Under the pieces are notes generated by a model, which saw only the letters and a list, made by a program, of their open reading frames with translations, made no database searches and was not told the origin of the DNA. From positions 11,493,501 through 11,557,500 of the forward strand of contig JAUKPH010000017.1 of the NCBI GenBank assembly GCA_030549335.1: a stretch of 64,000 nt of DNA. The letters are read 5' to 3'. The position numbers were made by a program, and so were the translations under genes. Numbering within the stretch: the stretch's first letter is position 1; every line of letters begins with the position of its first letter. This document shows positions 38,156 through 48,985 of this stretch, one piece after another. This DNA is from Pontederia crassipes (taxonomy: Eukaryota > Streptophyta > Magnoliopsida > Commelinales > Pontederiaceae).

Positions 38156-38990
38156 AGGAAGTGGCGACGGCCTAGGACGTGAGAGGTTGCTGTCTCGTCA
38201 CTATCTCGAAGGGACTCCGATTGATGGACTCGCTTCGTTGTAGGTTGTAGAAGAATTGCGCAATATCGAGTAACTTCGCCCGGTCCTTCTAATTGACACT
38301 CACATAGTGCCGCAAGTAGATCTCCAAAATATAATTCACCCTCTCAGTTTGGCCCTCGGTTTGAGGAGAAAGTGATGTCGAGAAATGTAGGTTGGAGCCC
38401 ATCATCTTGAACAATTCCTTCTAGAAGTTGCCAACGAATCACCCATCCCGATCGCTGACGATGCTTTGTGATAGACCATAATACTTTACTACATGCTTCA
38501 TGAATAACTCCGCAGCTTTAGTAGCAGGACAACTTGCGGAGCCGGCGACGAAGATGGCATACTTGAAAAATCGATCGATGATCACAATGATTGTACCCGC
38601 CCCTTCAGACTTGGGCATGCCCGTGATGAAGTTCATGGAGACATCTTCCCATGGACGCTCTGGAATAGATAGGGGTTCCAAAAGTCCGCCAGACGCTTAG
38701 TTGAGGTTCTTATCTTGCTGGCAAACAAGGCATGTCTTCACGAAAGCTTCAACATCATCCTCCATCCTTGGCCAGAAGTAGTTATCTTTGATGAGTCCCA
38801 AAGTGTGGCGGATGCCCGGATGTCCCGTCCACTTGGAGTCATGACACTCCTGCATGATAGCGTGCCGCAAGTTGTCGAACAATGGAACATAGATGCGACG
38901 TTCCTTAATGAAGATCAACCCATCTTCCACCCAAAAGCGGTGTGTCTTTCCCTCCTTTACTTGCTCAAATAGGTTCTTCGCCGTGGGATC
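38156..38990 (-). pseudogene. Chromovirus integrase (zinc-binding and catalytic parts)
   Basis: The HHCC region is GHPGIRHTLGLIKDNYFW then KTCLVCQQDK at 38700-38830. The core starts VSMNFITGMP, where the family's first catalytic Asp (SMDF) is Asn. It has a second Asp in VSDRDG and the Glu-containing QTEGQTERVN near 38340-38360. Stops occur near 38437 and elsewhere. It once inserted element DNA into chromosomes and is now inactive. Confidence 0.85.
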
Positions 38991-38994
38991 TAAC

Positions 38995-40139
38995 TAGGGG
39001 TGGCAATATTCCCCACCCCCGCGGGGCCCCGCGGGGATTCCCCATTCGGGGCCCCATCTTCAGGGAATTTTTTCCCCGCGGGGACGGGGATGGGGGCCAA
39101 ACTGCTCCCGCCCCCTCTTTCGGGGATCGGGGCGGGGGTAGTTCCCCTCGCCCCGTCGGGGCCCCGATTCTCCGATAAGTGCTACTATGATTTGGGCGGT
39201 TTACAAATGTCGATATTTCTTGGCCATTCGATGCTTGATCGACAACCGAGATTACCCTTTTTTTCTTTCAATGACCTCGACCGCAACCCTCCTCTCTCTC
39301 TCTCTTCCTCTCTTCTTCGTCCGCGCAGTCGCCCCCTCCTCTCTCTCTCTTCTTCGTCCACGGCGCCGTCCACCTCTGCCATCGAAGAAGAGATCGGTCA
39401 CATCCGAGATCAGCCGCATCCGAGATCCTCCTCCTCTCTCTCTTCTTCTTTTTCGTCCGCCTCCGAGATCAGCTGCATCCGACGCGGATCCGGCCAGATC
39501 CGCACGGATCTGCCGCATCCGACGCGGATCCGGCTAGATCCGCACGGATCTGCCGCATCCGATATCCCCCTCCTCTCTCTCTTCTTCTTCTTCGTCCGCC
39601 TCCGAGATCGGCTGCATCCGACGCGAATACGGCCAGATCCGCACGGATCTACCGCTCTCTCGCACTCGCCGGCTCTCTCTCACCCCCTCCGCCGGTCTCT
39701 TGACCCGCCGCCGCTCTCGACCGCCGCCGCTCTCGCCCCCACCGCCGTGCTCTCGCCCGCCACCGCCGTGCCCTCGCCCGCCGTGGCTGTGCTCTCGCCC
39801 GCCGCGGCCGCTCTCTCGCCCCGCCTCCACCTCGCTCTTGCCTGCCGCCATGCTCTCTCGCCCCGCCTCCACCTCGCTCTTGCCTGCCGCCATGCTCTCT
39901 CGCCCCTTTTCGCCGCCGTTCTCTCGCCCCTTTTCGTCGCCGTTCTCTCACCCCTGCCGCCGCTCTCGCCCCTCTCCGCAGGGATTCGGATTCCCCGCGG
40001 GGATTCGGGGCCCCGCGGGGATTGGGGTGGGGGTTAAAATTTCCCCCGAATCGGGGCGGGGTTGGGGGCGGAGGCGGGTTGTCGGGGTCGGGGCGGGGGT
40101 GGTGTCCCCCGCCCCGAACAGCGGCGGTTGCCATCCCTA
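38995..40139. mobile_element. Non-autonomous hAT element inside chromovirus 2
   Basis: The termini TAGGGGTGGCAA and TTGCCATCCCTA are inverted copies with one mismatch. The flanks are a perfect 8-bp duplication GATCTAAC (38987-38994 and 40140-40147). The subterminal parts are CCCCGCGGGG-rich. The middle (about 39175-39960) is a CTCTCTC and CCGCCGCTCTCGCCCC-type low-complexity block shared with the foldback arms at 45481-49800. Long ORFs here, including a 345-codon plus-strand frame, are composition artefacts. There is no transposase. Confidence 0.92.
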
Positions 40140-40147
40140 GATCTAAC

Positions 40148-42160
40148 TCCAATCATTTCTTGATCCTCTTGATCATGTCGGTCTGAGAGGAGCTCATGGC
40201 CGCCAATTTCGCGCGTCGGCTGATGGCGTCGGCAACGAGATTCATCTTGCCAGGCTTGTACTCCAGCACATAGTCGAACTCTGCCATAAAATCTTACCAT
40301 CTTGCTTGCTTCGGCGAGAGCTTCTTCTGTGTCTCGAAGTAACTTGTCGCGACATTATTCCCTTGATGTGAAATCATGGTCTGAGAAGGTAGTGCCGCCA
40401 TGTTCTAGGGAATGGATCACCGTGGTCATCTCCTTCTCCTGAACAGCGTAGCGCCGTTCCGTGTCATTGAGTTTGCGACTCTCGAACGTCACGGGATGCC
40501 CTTCCTGCATAAGAACTCCTCCGATAGCATAGTCGGAAGTGTCTGCCTATACCTCGTATGGCTTGGTGTGGTCTGACAGGACGAGCACCGGTTCCTCCGT
40601 CATGGCCCTCTTGAGAGTGTCGAACACTTCTTGGCATGTCGGCGTCCACTCCCACTTCACATTCTTCCGTAGGAGATTCGTCAAAGGGGTCGTCACATGT
40701 GATACCCTTGACGAACCGCCTATAGTAGTTCATCAGGCCAAGGAACGAACGCATGTCGAGAATCTGCTTGGACAGCTCCCACTCCATGATGGCCCAAATC
40801 TTTGCGCCATCTATTTTGACCTTTTCACTTCTGACGACATGTCCCAAGAAGTGCACTTTCGGTTGACCGAAGGCACACTTCTCCCGCTTGATGTAGAGCT
40901 CGTTCTGTCGCAACACCTCGAACACTTGCTGAATGTGCTCAATATGATCCTCCAAGATGCGTCTGTAGATCATAATGTCATCGAGGTTGACAACCCCGAA
41001 CCTTTCAAGGAATGATTGCAATACCTTGTTCATGAGGGTGCAAAAGGTCGTCGGAGCGTTGGTGAGGCCGAAAGGCATCACGAGGAACTCGTAGGAGCTG
41101 TGTCTTGTGACGCACGTCGTCTTCTGCACATCATCTTCTGCGATCCGGACTTGCCAATAGCCCGAACGAAGATCCAGGTAAACCATCTTGCACTGCCAAA
41201 TTGGTCGAACAAGTCCGCCACCAAGAGAATGAGGTACTTGTTCTTCATCGTAAGCTTGTTGAACGTCCGGTAGTCGATGCACATCCTAAGGGAACCATCA
41301 TGCTTCTTCTGAAAGAGTACCGGGGTGCCATATGAAGACTTCGAGGGCCGAACGTATACTACATCCAATAGTTCGGTGAGTTGCTTACGAAGTTCTGCGA
41401 GTTCCGGAGGGGCTAGCCGATAGGGGACTTCATGCAGGGCTTTTGATCCTGGGACCAAGTTGATGACACGGTCCACTTCACGCTTCGAAGGCAACCGCTT
41501 TGAGAGTTCCGGGGGCATGACGTCCGCGAAGTCCTCAAGGGTCTCAAGAATTTTGAAAGATGTTGGAGTGGAGGGCCTTGGATCTTCCAAGACGGCGGTC
41601 GCCAGGAAGGTGTGCTCCTCTTTGCGCAACCCCTTCGCCACTTGCATGGCGGAGAGGGTATTCTCTTTGAGATCTCCGTCTGACCTCACGGGAACGTTGC
41701 AAGGTCCCTTAGGGTCGAAGATAACCATCGAGTTGGTGAGTACATGCAGCAATGTGTCGCAAAAAAGAGATGCCCACCACCACTTTGTAGTCGTCCACTG
41801 GTGCTACCGTCACGTCGAAGCTTCCTGACCACTTGCCGATATAAATCTTCACTACAGGAGAAATTCCTGTGGTCGAGATAGACTTCGCGTTCACCGTCTT
41901 GAACGTGCCGTTAGTCTTCTGTAGTGGCATCTTCAGCTTCTTGGAGGTCATTTTTGACACGAACAACTCTGATGCTCTCGTGTCAATGAGGACATTGAAG
42001 ACTTGCCCGTTCAACTCGATGTCTGCGCAATCGATGAAGGACCCTTTGAGGCATTGATGACGTTGAGAACATGCATCGAACTGAGGCACGCCTCCTCCTT
42101 CTCCTTCTCGCCAGGCAGTACATGACGTTGACTGTCGCCTTCTGCGGATAATCACTTGTC
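40148..42160 (-). pseudogene. Chromovirus protease, reverse transcriptase and RNase H
   Basis: From right to left the protease motif is LIDTRASELFVS, where the invariant Gly of D-T/S-G is Arg. The reverse transcriptase has INLVPGSKALHEVPYR, LRMCIDYRTFNKLT, a shift near 41195, [26 protein letters not shown], and VVNLDDIMIY where the usual Tyr before Leu-Asp-Asp is Asn. FLGHVVRSEKVKIDG then follows. RNase H remnants include FDYVLEYKPGKMN and VADAISRRAK near 40200-40290, with a stop at the DFM junction. Several frames are used. Confidence 0.87.
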
Positions 42161-43268
42161 CAATGTGGACCCTTGAAAATGTAACATGACTTTGGCGACT
42201 TCCCTCTTGAATCGGTCATTGTTGGCCTCATGTCCTGGTGTCCCTTTCCTTTGTCTTGATAGTGCGGCTTGCCTCCTTGTGACTTTGGCTTATCTTCTCC
42301 ACCATTGCCCTTGCCTGAGGGCTTTGGTGGTGGAGCGCTCGATTTGGCATACTCCACGAGCGATTCGGCAGCGGCGACTAGTGAGCGGAGGTTGGGACAA
42401 TCTCGTCGTTTCAACTCCGTTCTAGACCATGACTTCAAACCTTTCACAAAGACTGCCAGCAATGTGTCATCATCTATCTGAGAATTCTGTAGGCGGAGCT
42501 CGGTGAACTCTTTCACATACTCCTTCAACGTGCCATTCTGACAAATATTGAACAATGCAATCTTGGCCTCTAATCCCGACTTGGCAGGGTAGAAGTAGTT
42601 GGTAAGTTGCCTCTTGAAGTCGTCCCACCTCTCAATGGGATCAACGTTGCCACGCTCCATGTCGTCGCAATGACACCACCACCATAGACTTGCCGCATCT
42701 TGCAAGTAGAAGGATGCAGTCTTCATCATCCTCATTTCAAACGTTACGTCCAAGGTCTCCATATACCTTCGGACGTTCCACAGGAAGTCATTGATCTTCT
42801 TTGCCGACCGCTCGCCTTTGTTGGGCCTCGACTTTGGCACATCGATTCTTGCTTCATGCAGGGCGGACGTTTCGGGACGTCGCCCATTTTCATAGCGTCG
42901 CTTAAGCTCTTTCCGAATGGTCGTGAACTCTTGCTCCATCTCGAATTGCATGTTTGAGAGACCATTGTCCAAGGTCTCCCGCATGTCCATGATCGTCGCC
43001 TCTATGGACTCGAGCCGTGTATACAACGATGCCATCTCGTCCAATACCGTTGCGAGATCTACGGTCTTCTCCAACTCTCGTTCATGCATTGCGAGTTGGT
43101 CTTGCATCTCGCCCACGTCCAGTTGGAACTGGCCGAGGCGTTGCTCGAAGGCGGTATGACGTCCTTTGAGCGGGTGCGCCCTCGCTCCTGGCGGTCCTTC
43201 TCCGGTGCGACGGGTTCATTCGTCATTTCTGAGTTCGACGTCATTTCTCTTTGATCGTCGAACGCCAA
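41983..43268 (-). pseudogene. Chromovirus gag
   Basis: The main minus-strand frame (43116-41983, 377 codons) begins with a coiled-coil-like stretch around ELEKTVDLATVLDEM. It then has the Retrotrans_gag capsid region (AASLWWWCHCDDMERGN, IERWDDFKRQLTNYFYP, LKEYVKEFTELRLQ, GLKSWSRTELKRRDC). A basic Gly/Lys/Pro-rich segment and a decayed zinc knuckle (CYIFKGPHWTSDYPQK, two cysteines lost) close it. The N terminus lies in another frame from 43268 (MAFDDQREMTSN), so a shift separates them near 43150. Confidence 0.85.
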
Positions 43269-43288
43269 CTTGAGTGGTTCCAGAAAAG

Positions 43289-43304
43289 TTGCTCAGACAC
43301 CAAC
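43289..43304 (-). other. Primer binding site of chromovirus 2 (degenerate)
   Basis: Minus-strand TTGGTGTCTGAGC next to the 5' LTR resembles the initiator tRNA-Met site TGGTATCAGAGC with two changes. Confidence 0.6.
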
Positions 43305-43305
43305 T

Positions 43306-43822
43306 TGTCACAGGGTCATTTTTTGCTTGATTGACTCGTGCAGCGCCTAGACGTGCCCAACGTCTAGGCAAGCTTTTTTGAGCGCTTTGCGGAAGCTTGC
43401 TTATGCCACCTTTGCATACCACAATTTTTGGGACGCTCGGTCCCGAGCGGACGCTTCTTCGGTGGAGGCGTTTGTGAACAAACGGACATCTCAGCGTAAC
43501 GCTCGATCATTTGTGATGCTTTTATGTGGGTTGCTACACCATGCTCGAGGCACGGTGTTAGATTTTGGGAAGTTTGAAATTTTTATTGAGTAAATAAGAA
43601 TGATTAGAACTCTTCGGGGGAGCACTAGCGGGTCTCTCCTACTATACCGTAGGCCCGGGAGACCTATATACGACGTGTGATGTGGAGGACAAGTTAGTGA
43701 GTGCACTTTTCAGGAGTACATAATTATAAAATTGTCACTATCACATTTGAAAAATAAACTAAGTACAAAAATGGATTGAAAATAAAAAAATACATGAAAT
43801 AATATAACTCGACATCGGGACA
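43306..43822 (-). repeat. 5' LTR of chromovirus 2
   Basis: It runs from TGTCACAGGGTC to ATCGGGACA and keeps TG...CA ends. Confidence 0.85.
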
Positions 43823-45480
43823 GTCCCCCTGAGGACCATGGACTTGTAATCCAATCGATTGTGCCTATTTTTTATAGTCTATTTTTTTTCATGCATTTAA
43901 TCTCAAATTTCAAAATAAATAAGTAATAGAAATCAGAAAAATTGTATATCTTATTGTTATATAATGTATGAATTCATGAGAAAATGTTGCATGTCATATT
44001 TTAATTTCGTAATAATATATTAAGTTAGGTATAAAGATTAATTCACAAATAGTTTAATATAATAGAAATATTGTTATGATGCATGTAAATTAGAAAATAT
44101 TTTTATTGTTAGATATCACATCTAATACAAAATTTTGCAAAGTCTGACATGTCATAATTTTTATCCCTTCTTATATAAATGTATATATAATATGATTAAA
44201 AATACATATTTAATGTTGATAACTTTTATTTTTATAGTTCATTATAAATAATATATTATGTTTCATTATTTGTATAGGGGCAAGAAACATTCGATCTAAT
44301 GATAAGTCGATTCCATTTAAATTCTTACATTACACATACTTCATTAGTTTATCATTTACTTATTTTTTTTGGGTTTGTCAAGTTTTGAACATGGGATTAA
44401 AAACACATACGATAGATAAATATAAATTATTATTTATTTATAAATCAAAATATCATCTATATCATAATTTAAGCATTTTTAGAATTATTTTAAAATAATT
44501 TTATTTATATGTGGCTTCAAGCGATTTGTCATCTTTTTTATCTGTAATTATATATATGGTTAATATATCTGTATATATATATATTTAATATTGATAAATT
44601 ATATTGCAATAATAAAATTAATAATATATTTATATAGTTGTATAAATCTTTATAAAAATAATATAATTATTTTCGGGATAATTATAATATTTCTTAATAT
44701 TATATTATAAAATATATGATAGATATAGATGAACAATATAAATAGTTTATGATTTTGCGTGGCTGAGATCTTAAGGTTATCTTAACATGAATTCTTAAGG
44801 ATTCGATTGAGATTTTGGGGATATAAAAATCTGATTGAAAAACTCACAAAAATCAAATTAATTTCAACTTATAACATAATCAATTCTAGTAGGGGCGAGA
44901 TCACTTCTCATCATATTTGAAAATGATTGATTGAGAACATATAATTCATTATGACGACGATGGAATTTGTATATACAATTCACATGAATGTAACATTATT
45001 GAAAATCAAATAATCCTTAGATCATAGTACTACTTATCACAAAATTCGTATATATTATTTTTTTGCTAAAAATAAAAAAAGAATACTATTTATAAGAGTG
45101 GAGTCTTAATATATCAATTTTTTTTTTGTAAAAAAAATTATGAAGAAACATATAAAAAGTTAGTGCAAGTACGTGGAAAAATGTATCATCCGTGCAACAA
45201 TATTATTTGGTAGATAAAAAGAATTGGATAAGTAACCGAAAAAAGAATTGGATAAGGTTATCTTCTATATTTTCATTGGCCTCTTCTTCTTTATTTCCAT
45301 GTTTTAACCTCTAATATTTCTGTCCATAAAAAAATTGTCCAATCTATCCAAGAATGTGGTATCAAATATTAATCTTATTAGCAACATTAATCAAACAAAT
45401 GTGCAATGAAATTTAAAGATATATGTGTGGTGAGATTGAGGGAAGTTTCGAAAAGAAAAAAATCCAAACAACATTTAGGA
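43823..45480. other. AT-rich stretch without a gene
   Basis: Very AT-rich, with no terminal repeats, coding similarity or RNA genes recognised. Confidence 0.6.
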
Positions 45481-46694
45481 TTTAATTCTCATGCTACACG
45501 TAGCATGGTGCTACCACCATCTCGGCCATCGAATTGATCATCTATGGTTTATAATTTCCAACTATCTCGACCGTCCGATTCACGATGGAGATTACATCCT
45601 ATTTTTTTTTCTAATAAGGTCGGCCCGTCCTCACTCTCCTCTCTCTCTCTCTCCTCTTCGTCTCCGACAGCGCCCGCTCGATCGCCTTCTTCTCCCCGCC
45701 GCCGCTTGATCGGCTTCTTCTCCCCGCCGCCGCTTGATCGGCTTCTTCTCCCCACCGCCTCCCGATCTCGTCCACCACAGCCTCCGCTTGACCGGCTTCT
45801 TCTCCCCGCCGTCATCCGTCGGTCGTCCGTCGGCCATCTGTCGCATCCGACCACCCACGCGTCCAGCTTCTTCTCCCAGTTCTGTGCGGATCCGCCGTCC
45901 GTCGGTCGCATCCGACGTGCGATCCGGCCAGGGATCTGCGGTCATCTTCGTCGGGACGAGGTCTATGAGTTCTCCGGCCGCTCTCTCACCCCCGCCGCCA
46001 CTAGATCGGCTTCTTCTCCCCGCCGTCGCCTGATCTCGTCCACCACAGCCACCGCTCGACCGGCTTCTTCTCCCTGCCGCCGTCTGTCGGCCGTCTGTCG
46101 CATCCTGCCACCCACGCGTCCGGCTTCTTTTCCCAGATCTGTGCGGATCCGCTGTCCGTCGGCCGCATCTGTCGCGCGATCCGGCCATATCCGCACGGAT
46201 CTGCCGTCATCTTCGTCGGGACGAGGTCTACGAGTTCTCCGGCCGCTCTCTCGCCCCCGCCACCGCTCTCTCGCCCCCTCCGCCGCCGTCTCGCCCCCCT
46301 CCGTTGCCGTCTCGCCTCGCCCCCCTCCGCCGTCGTCTCGCCCCGCCGCCGTCGCTCTCGCCTCTGCCGCCGCTCTCTCGCCCCCTCCGCTGCCGTCTCG
46401 CCCCGCGCCGCCGCTCTCTCCCCCGCCGCCGCTCTCGCCCCCCGCCGTTGCCGTCTCACCCCGCCGCCGTCGCTCTCCCACCCCGCCGCCGTCGTGCTCG
46501 CGCCCTGCCACCGACCGAGGATTGTGCGGCCGCTGACCTCGCCCGCCGATAGGCCCCACCCCCTAGAAGCCTCCGATAATTAGTAAAATTTGTAATTTAA
46601 ATTAATGATAATTTTGTTAATCTTGTGAAGATAGCCTAATGGCGTACTTGCACTTTGACATTAAGTGCACTTTGATATGGTTTAAGTGCACTTT

Positions 46695-48166
46695 CACTAC
46701 TAGAAAAAGGCTGATTACCGACGGTCCAGACCGTCGATAATCAGTCCGAAAGCCGTCGGTAACGCAATTACCGATGGTTTTTCAGTCGGAATTGATTCGT
46801 TGGAAAAATGCTCGTCGCAAATCGATTTGCGACGGTCGAAAAAAATTCGTCGGAAATACAGAACCGTCGGAAAAAGTACCGGCAATTCAAACCGTCGAAA
46901 GTTTTCGACGGTTGCAATCACCGGAAAATGCCGGCGGTTCGAACCGTCGAAGTTCTCGACGGTTGCAACTACCGCAAAAGGCCAGTGGTTCGAATCGTCG
47001 AAAGTTTTCGACGGTCGTCGCAACCGTCGATCTTTCGATGATTGCAACTGTCGAAAAGAATTTTTTAAATATAAAAAAATTAGTAGGCCAAATCCGGCCG
47101 CCGGGGCTGGATCCGGGCCGCCGGCATCCGATCCGGCCGCCCGGCGGCCGATCCTACCGCGAGAGGCCGGATCCGCCGCCAGGCAGCCGGATCCGAACGC
47201 CCGGCGGCCGGATCCGAACGCCCGACGGCCGAACCGGCCGCCGGGGGTCGGATTCGGCCGACAGCGGCCTACGACTGGAGAGAGAAAGAGAGAAAGAGAG
47301 AGAGAGAGACGCGGGCGCGGGAGAAGGTCGTCGGTGCGGGAGAGGGTCGCCGGTGTGGGCCGGGAGAGGGAGAGGGAGAGGGAGGGAGAGAGATAGAGAG
47401 AAGGGAGAGAGAAAGGTGAGGAGGGGGAATGATATATAAGGGTAAAAGATGAGAGAAAGCGGGAAAAGGAAAAAAAGCGGGATAACAAAATTTTAATTAC
47501 CGACGGCTCCGACCGTCAAAAATGCAAATATTAACTAATTTTAAAATTACCGACGGTTGTGACCGTCGAAAATATATTTAGTTATATATAATGTTTATTT
47601 TTTATTGTACCGACGGTTTGAACCGTCAGTAAATGTTACCGACGGTCGAGACCGTCGGTAATTGCGACGGTTTGGACCGTCGCTAGTTATATTAATAAAA
47701 TACTTCTCATACAATATTATTATACATTTACCGACGGTTATGATCGTCGAAAATTGCGGCGGATTTTATGACGGATGGATATCCATCGGAAATATCGACG
47801 TTCTTAATCGTCAAAAAATTAAATAATAATATAAAAAATATATAATTTAATTTTTTCATTTTCGACGGTCGTAAATCCATCGAAAAAATTAAATAATAAT
47901 ATAACAAATGACATAATTTATTTTTTTTATTTTCGACGGTCGTGACCGTTGGAAAATCCGTCAAAAATTGCGACGGATGGATATCCGTCAGAAATATCGA
48001 CGTTCCTAATCATCGAAAAATTAAATAATAATATAAATCACTTTCGAGGGTCATAACCGTCGAAAAATTCGTCGAAAATGAAACCATCGAAAAATTCGTC
48101 GCAAATTGCGACGGATTTCGAACCGTCGGAAATTGCCCGTCGCAAAATCACGATTTTCTTGTAGTG
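46695..48166. mobile_element. Small non-autonomous CACTA element
   Basis: It starts CACTACTAGAAAAAGG and ends with the complement of CACTACAAGAAAATCG, flanked by a 3-bp duplication TTT (46692-46694 and 48167-48169). The subterminal zones repeat ACCGACGGTNNNGACCGTCGG-like words in both directions, the binding-site arrays typical of En/Spm elements. At 1,472 bp it has no transposase. A GC-rich centre (about 47090-47350) contains GGCGGCCGGATCC-like repeats. Frames there are artefacts. Confidence 0.9.
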
Positions 48167-48169
48167 TTT

Positions 48170-48690
48170 GATGTGGTTCGAATGTGAACATGATTGCATT
48201 CCATTTCATTTGTCGTCAAAGAAGTTGTATGCATTTGCATGTGGTTCGAATTTGAACATGAATGTATTCCATTTCATTTATCGTCAAAGAATTTGTATGC
48301 ACTTGCATGTGGTTCGATTCTTGTATATGTACTTGAACATGATTGTTGGGAGGATAAATTTCATTTCATTTGTCTCCAAAGAATTTGTATGCACTTGCAC
48401 TTTGATGTGGTTTAAGTGCACTTTGATGTAGTTCGATTCTTGTATACGCCCTTGAACATGATTGTCGAAAGGGTGAATTCCATTTCATTTGTCGTCAAAA
48501 AATTTGTACGCACTTGCACTTTGATATGGTTCCATTTTTTCTTGTATACATACTTGAACATGATTATCAGAAAGGTGAATTCCATTTCATTTGTCATCAA
48601 AGAATTTGTATACACATGCACTTTGATGTGGTTCGATTCTTATATATGAACATGATTGTCGAAAGGGTGAATTCCATTTCATTTGTCGTC
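48170..48690. repeat. Minisatellite of 70-105 bp units
   Basis: About six units contain TGAACATGATTGT, CATTTCATTTGTCGTCAAAGAA and TTTGTATGCACTTGCA. The same words (AAGTGCACTTTGATATGG) occur just left of the CACTA element at 46640-46694, so the CACTA inserted into this array. Confidence 0.85.
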
Positions 48691-48734
48691 CACATATCGC
48701 ACATCAAATTACAACGTTTGTATCACATACTCGG

Positions 48735-48985
48735 AACGACGTCGAGCTCATAACCTTCGGAACGATGTTTGTATCTCGGAACGACATCAAGCTCATAACC
48801 CTCGGAACGACGTACGTTTGTACAACATCGACATGAATCAAATACATTCCCAAATTACATTTTTCATGAATCAACATCGACATGAACACATTACAATGAA
48901 TCAATTACATCGACATGAATCAATTACATTCTCAAATTACATTTTTCATGAATCAACATCGACATGAACACATTACAATGAATCA
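48735..48985. repeat. Two short tandem repeats
   Basis: A ~47-bp unit (CTCGGAACGACGTCGAGCTCATAACC) occurs twice at about 48740-48810. An ~80-bp unit (ACATCGACATGAATCAA, ACATTTTTCATGAATC) occurs twice at about 48826-48985. Confidence 0.8.

Larger units (their letters stand above)
37115..43822 (-). mobile_element. Ty3/gypsy chromovirus 2 with both LTRs
   Basis: The LTRs (37115-37592 and 43306-43822) enclose, from right to left, a primer binding site, gag, protease, reverse transcriptase, RNase H, integrase and a C-terminal chromodomain. Polypurine GAGTGGGGGAGAA abuts the 3' LTR. A 1.1 kb hAT MITE splits it at 38995-40139. Every pol domain contains stops, shifts or lost catalytic residues, so the element is dead. 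The flanks GCGTC and GTCCC do not make a convincing target duplication, perhaps because the left end was rebuilt or deleted. Confidence 0.9.

Noticed and set aside
39000..40037. 345-codon plus-strand ORF
   Set aside because: Ser/Pro/Arg-rich low-complexity translation of CT- and GCC-repeats within a hAT MITE; no domain, and open frames occur on both strands.
45544..46559. Long overlapping ORFs on both strands (up to 330 codons)
   Set aside because: They come from skewed GCC/CTC composition of the foldback arm; the peptides are repetitive and no start context or splice sites support them.
46715..47488. 257-codon minus-strand ORF in the small CACTA element
   Set aside because: It spans subterminal inverted motifs and a GGCCGG-rich centre, with opposing ORFs of similar length on the other strand; no transposase domain.
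48194..48753. Cys/His/Phe-rich ORFs resembling short membrane proteins
   Set aside because: They follow the unit of the minisatellite and repeat with it; no independent support.
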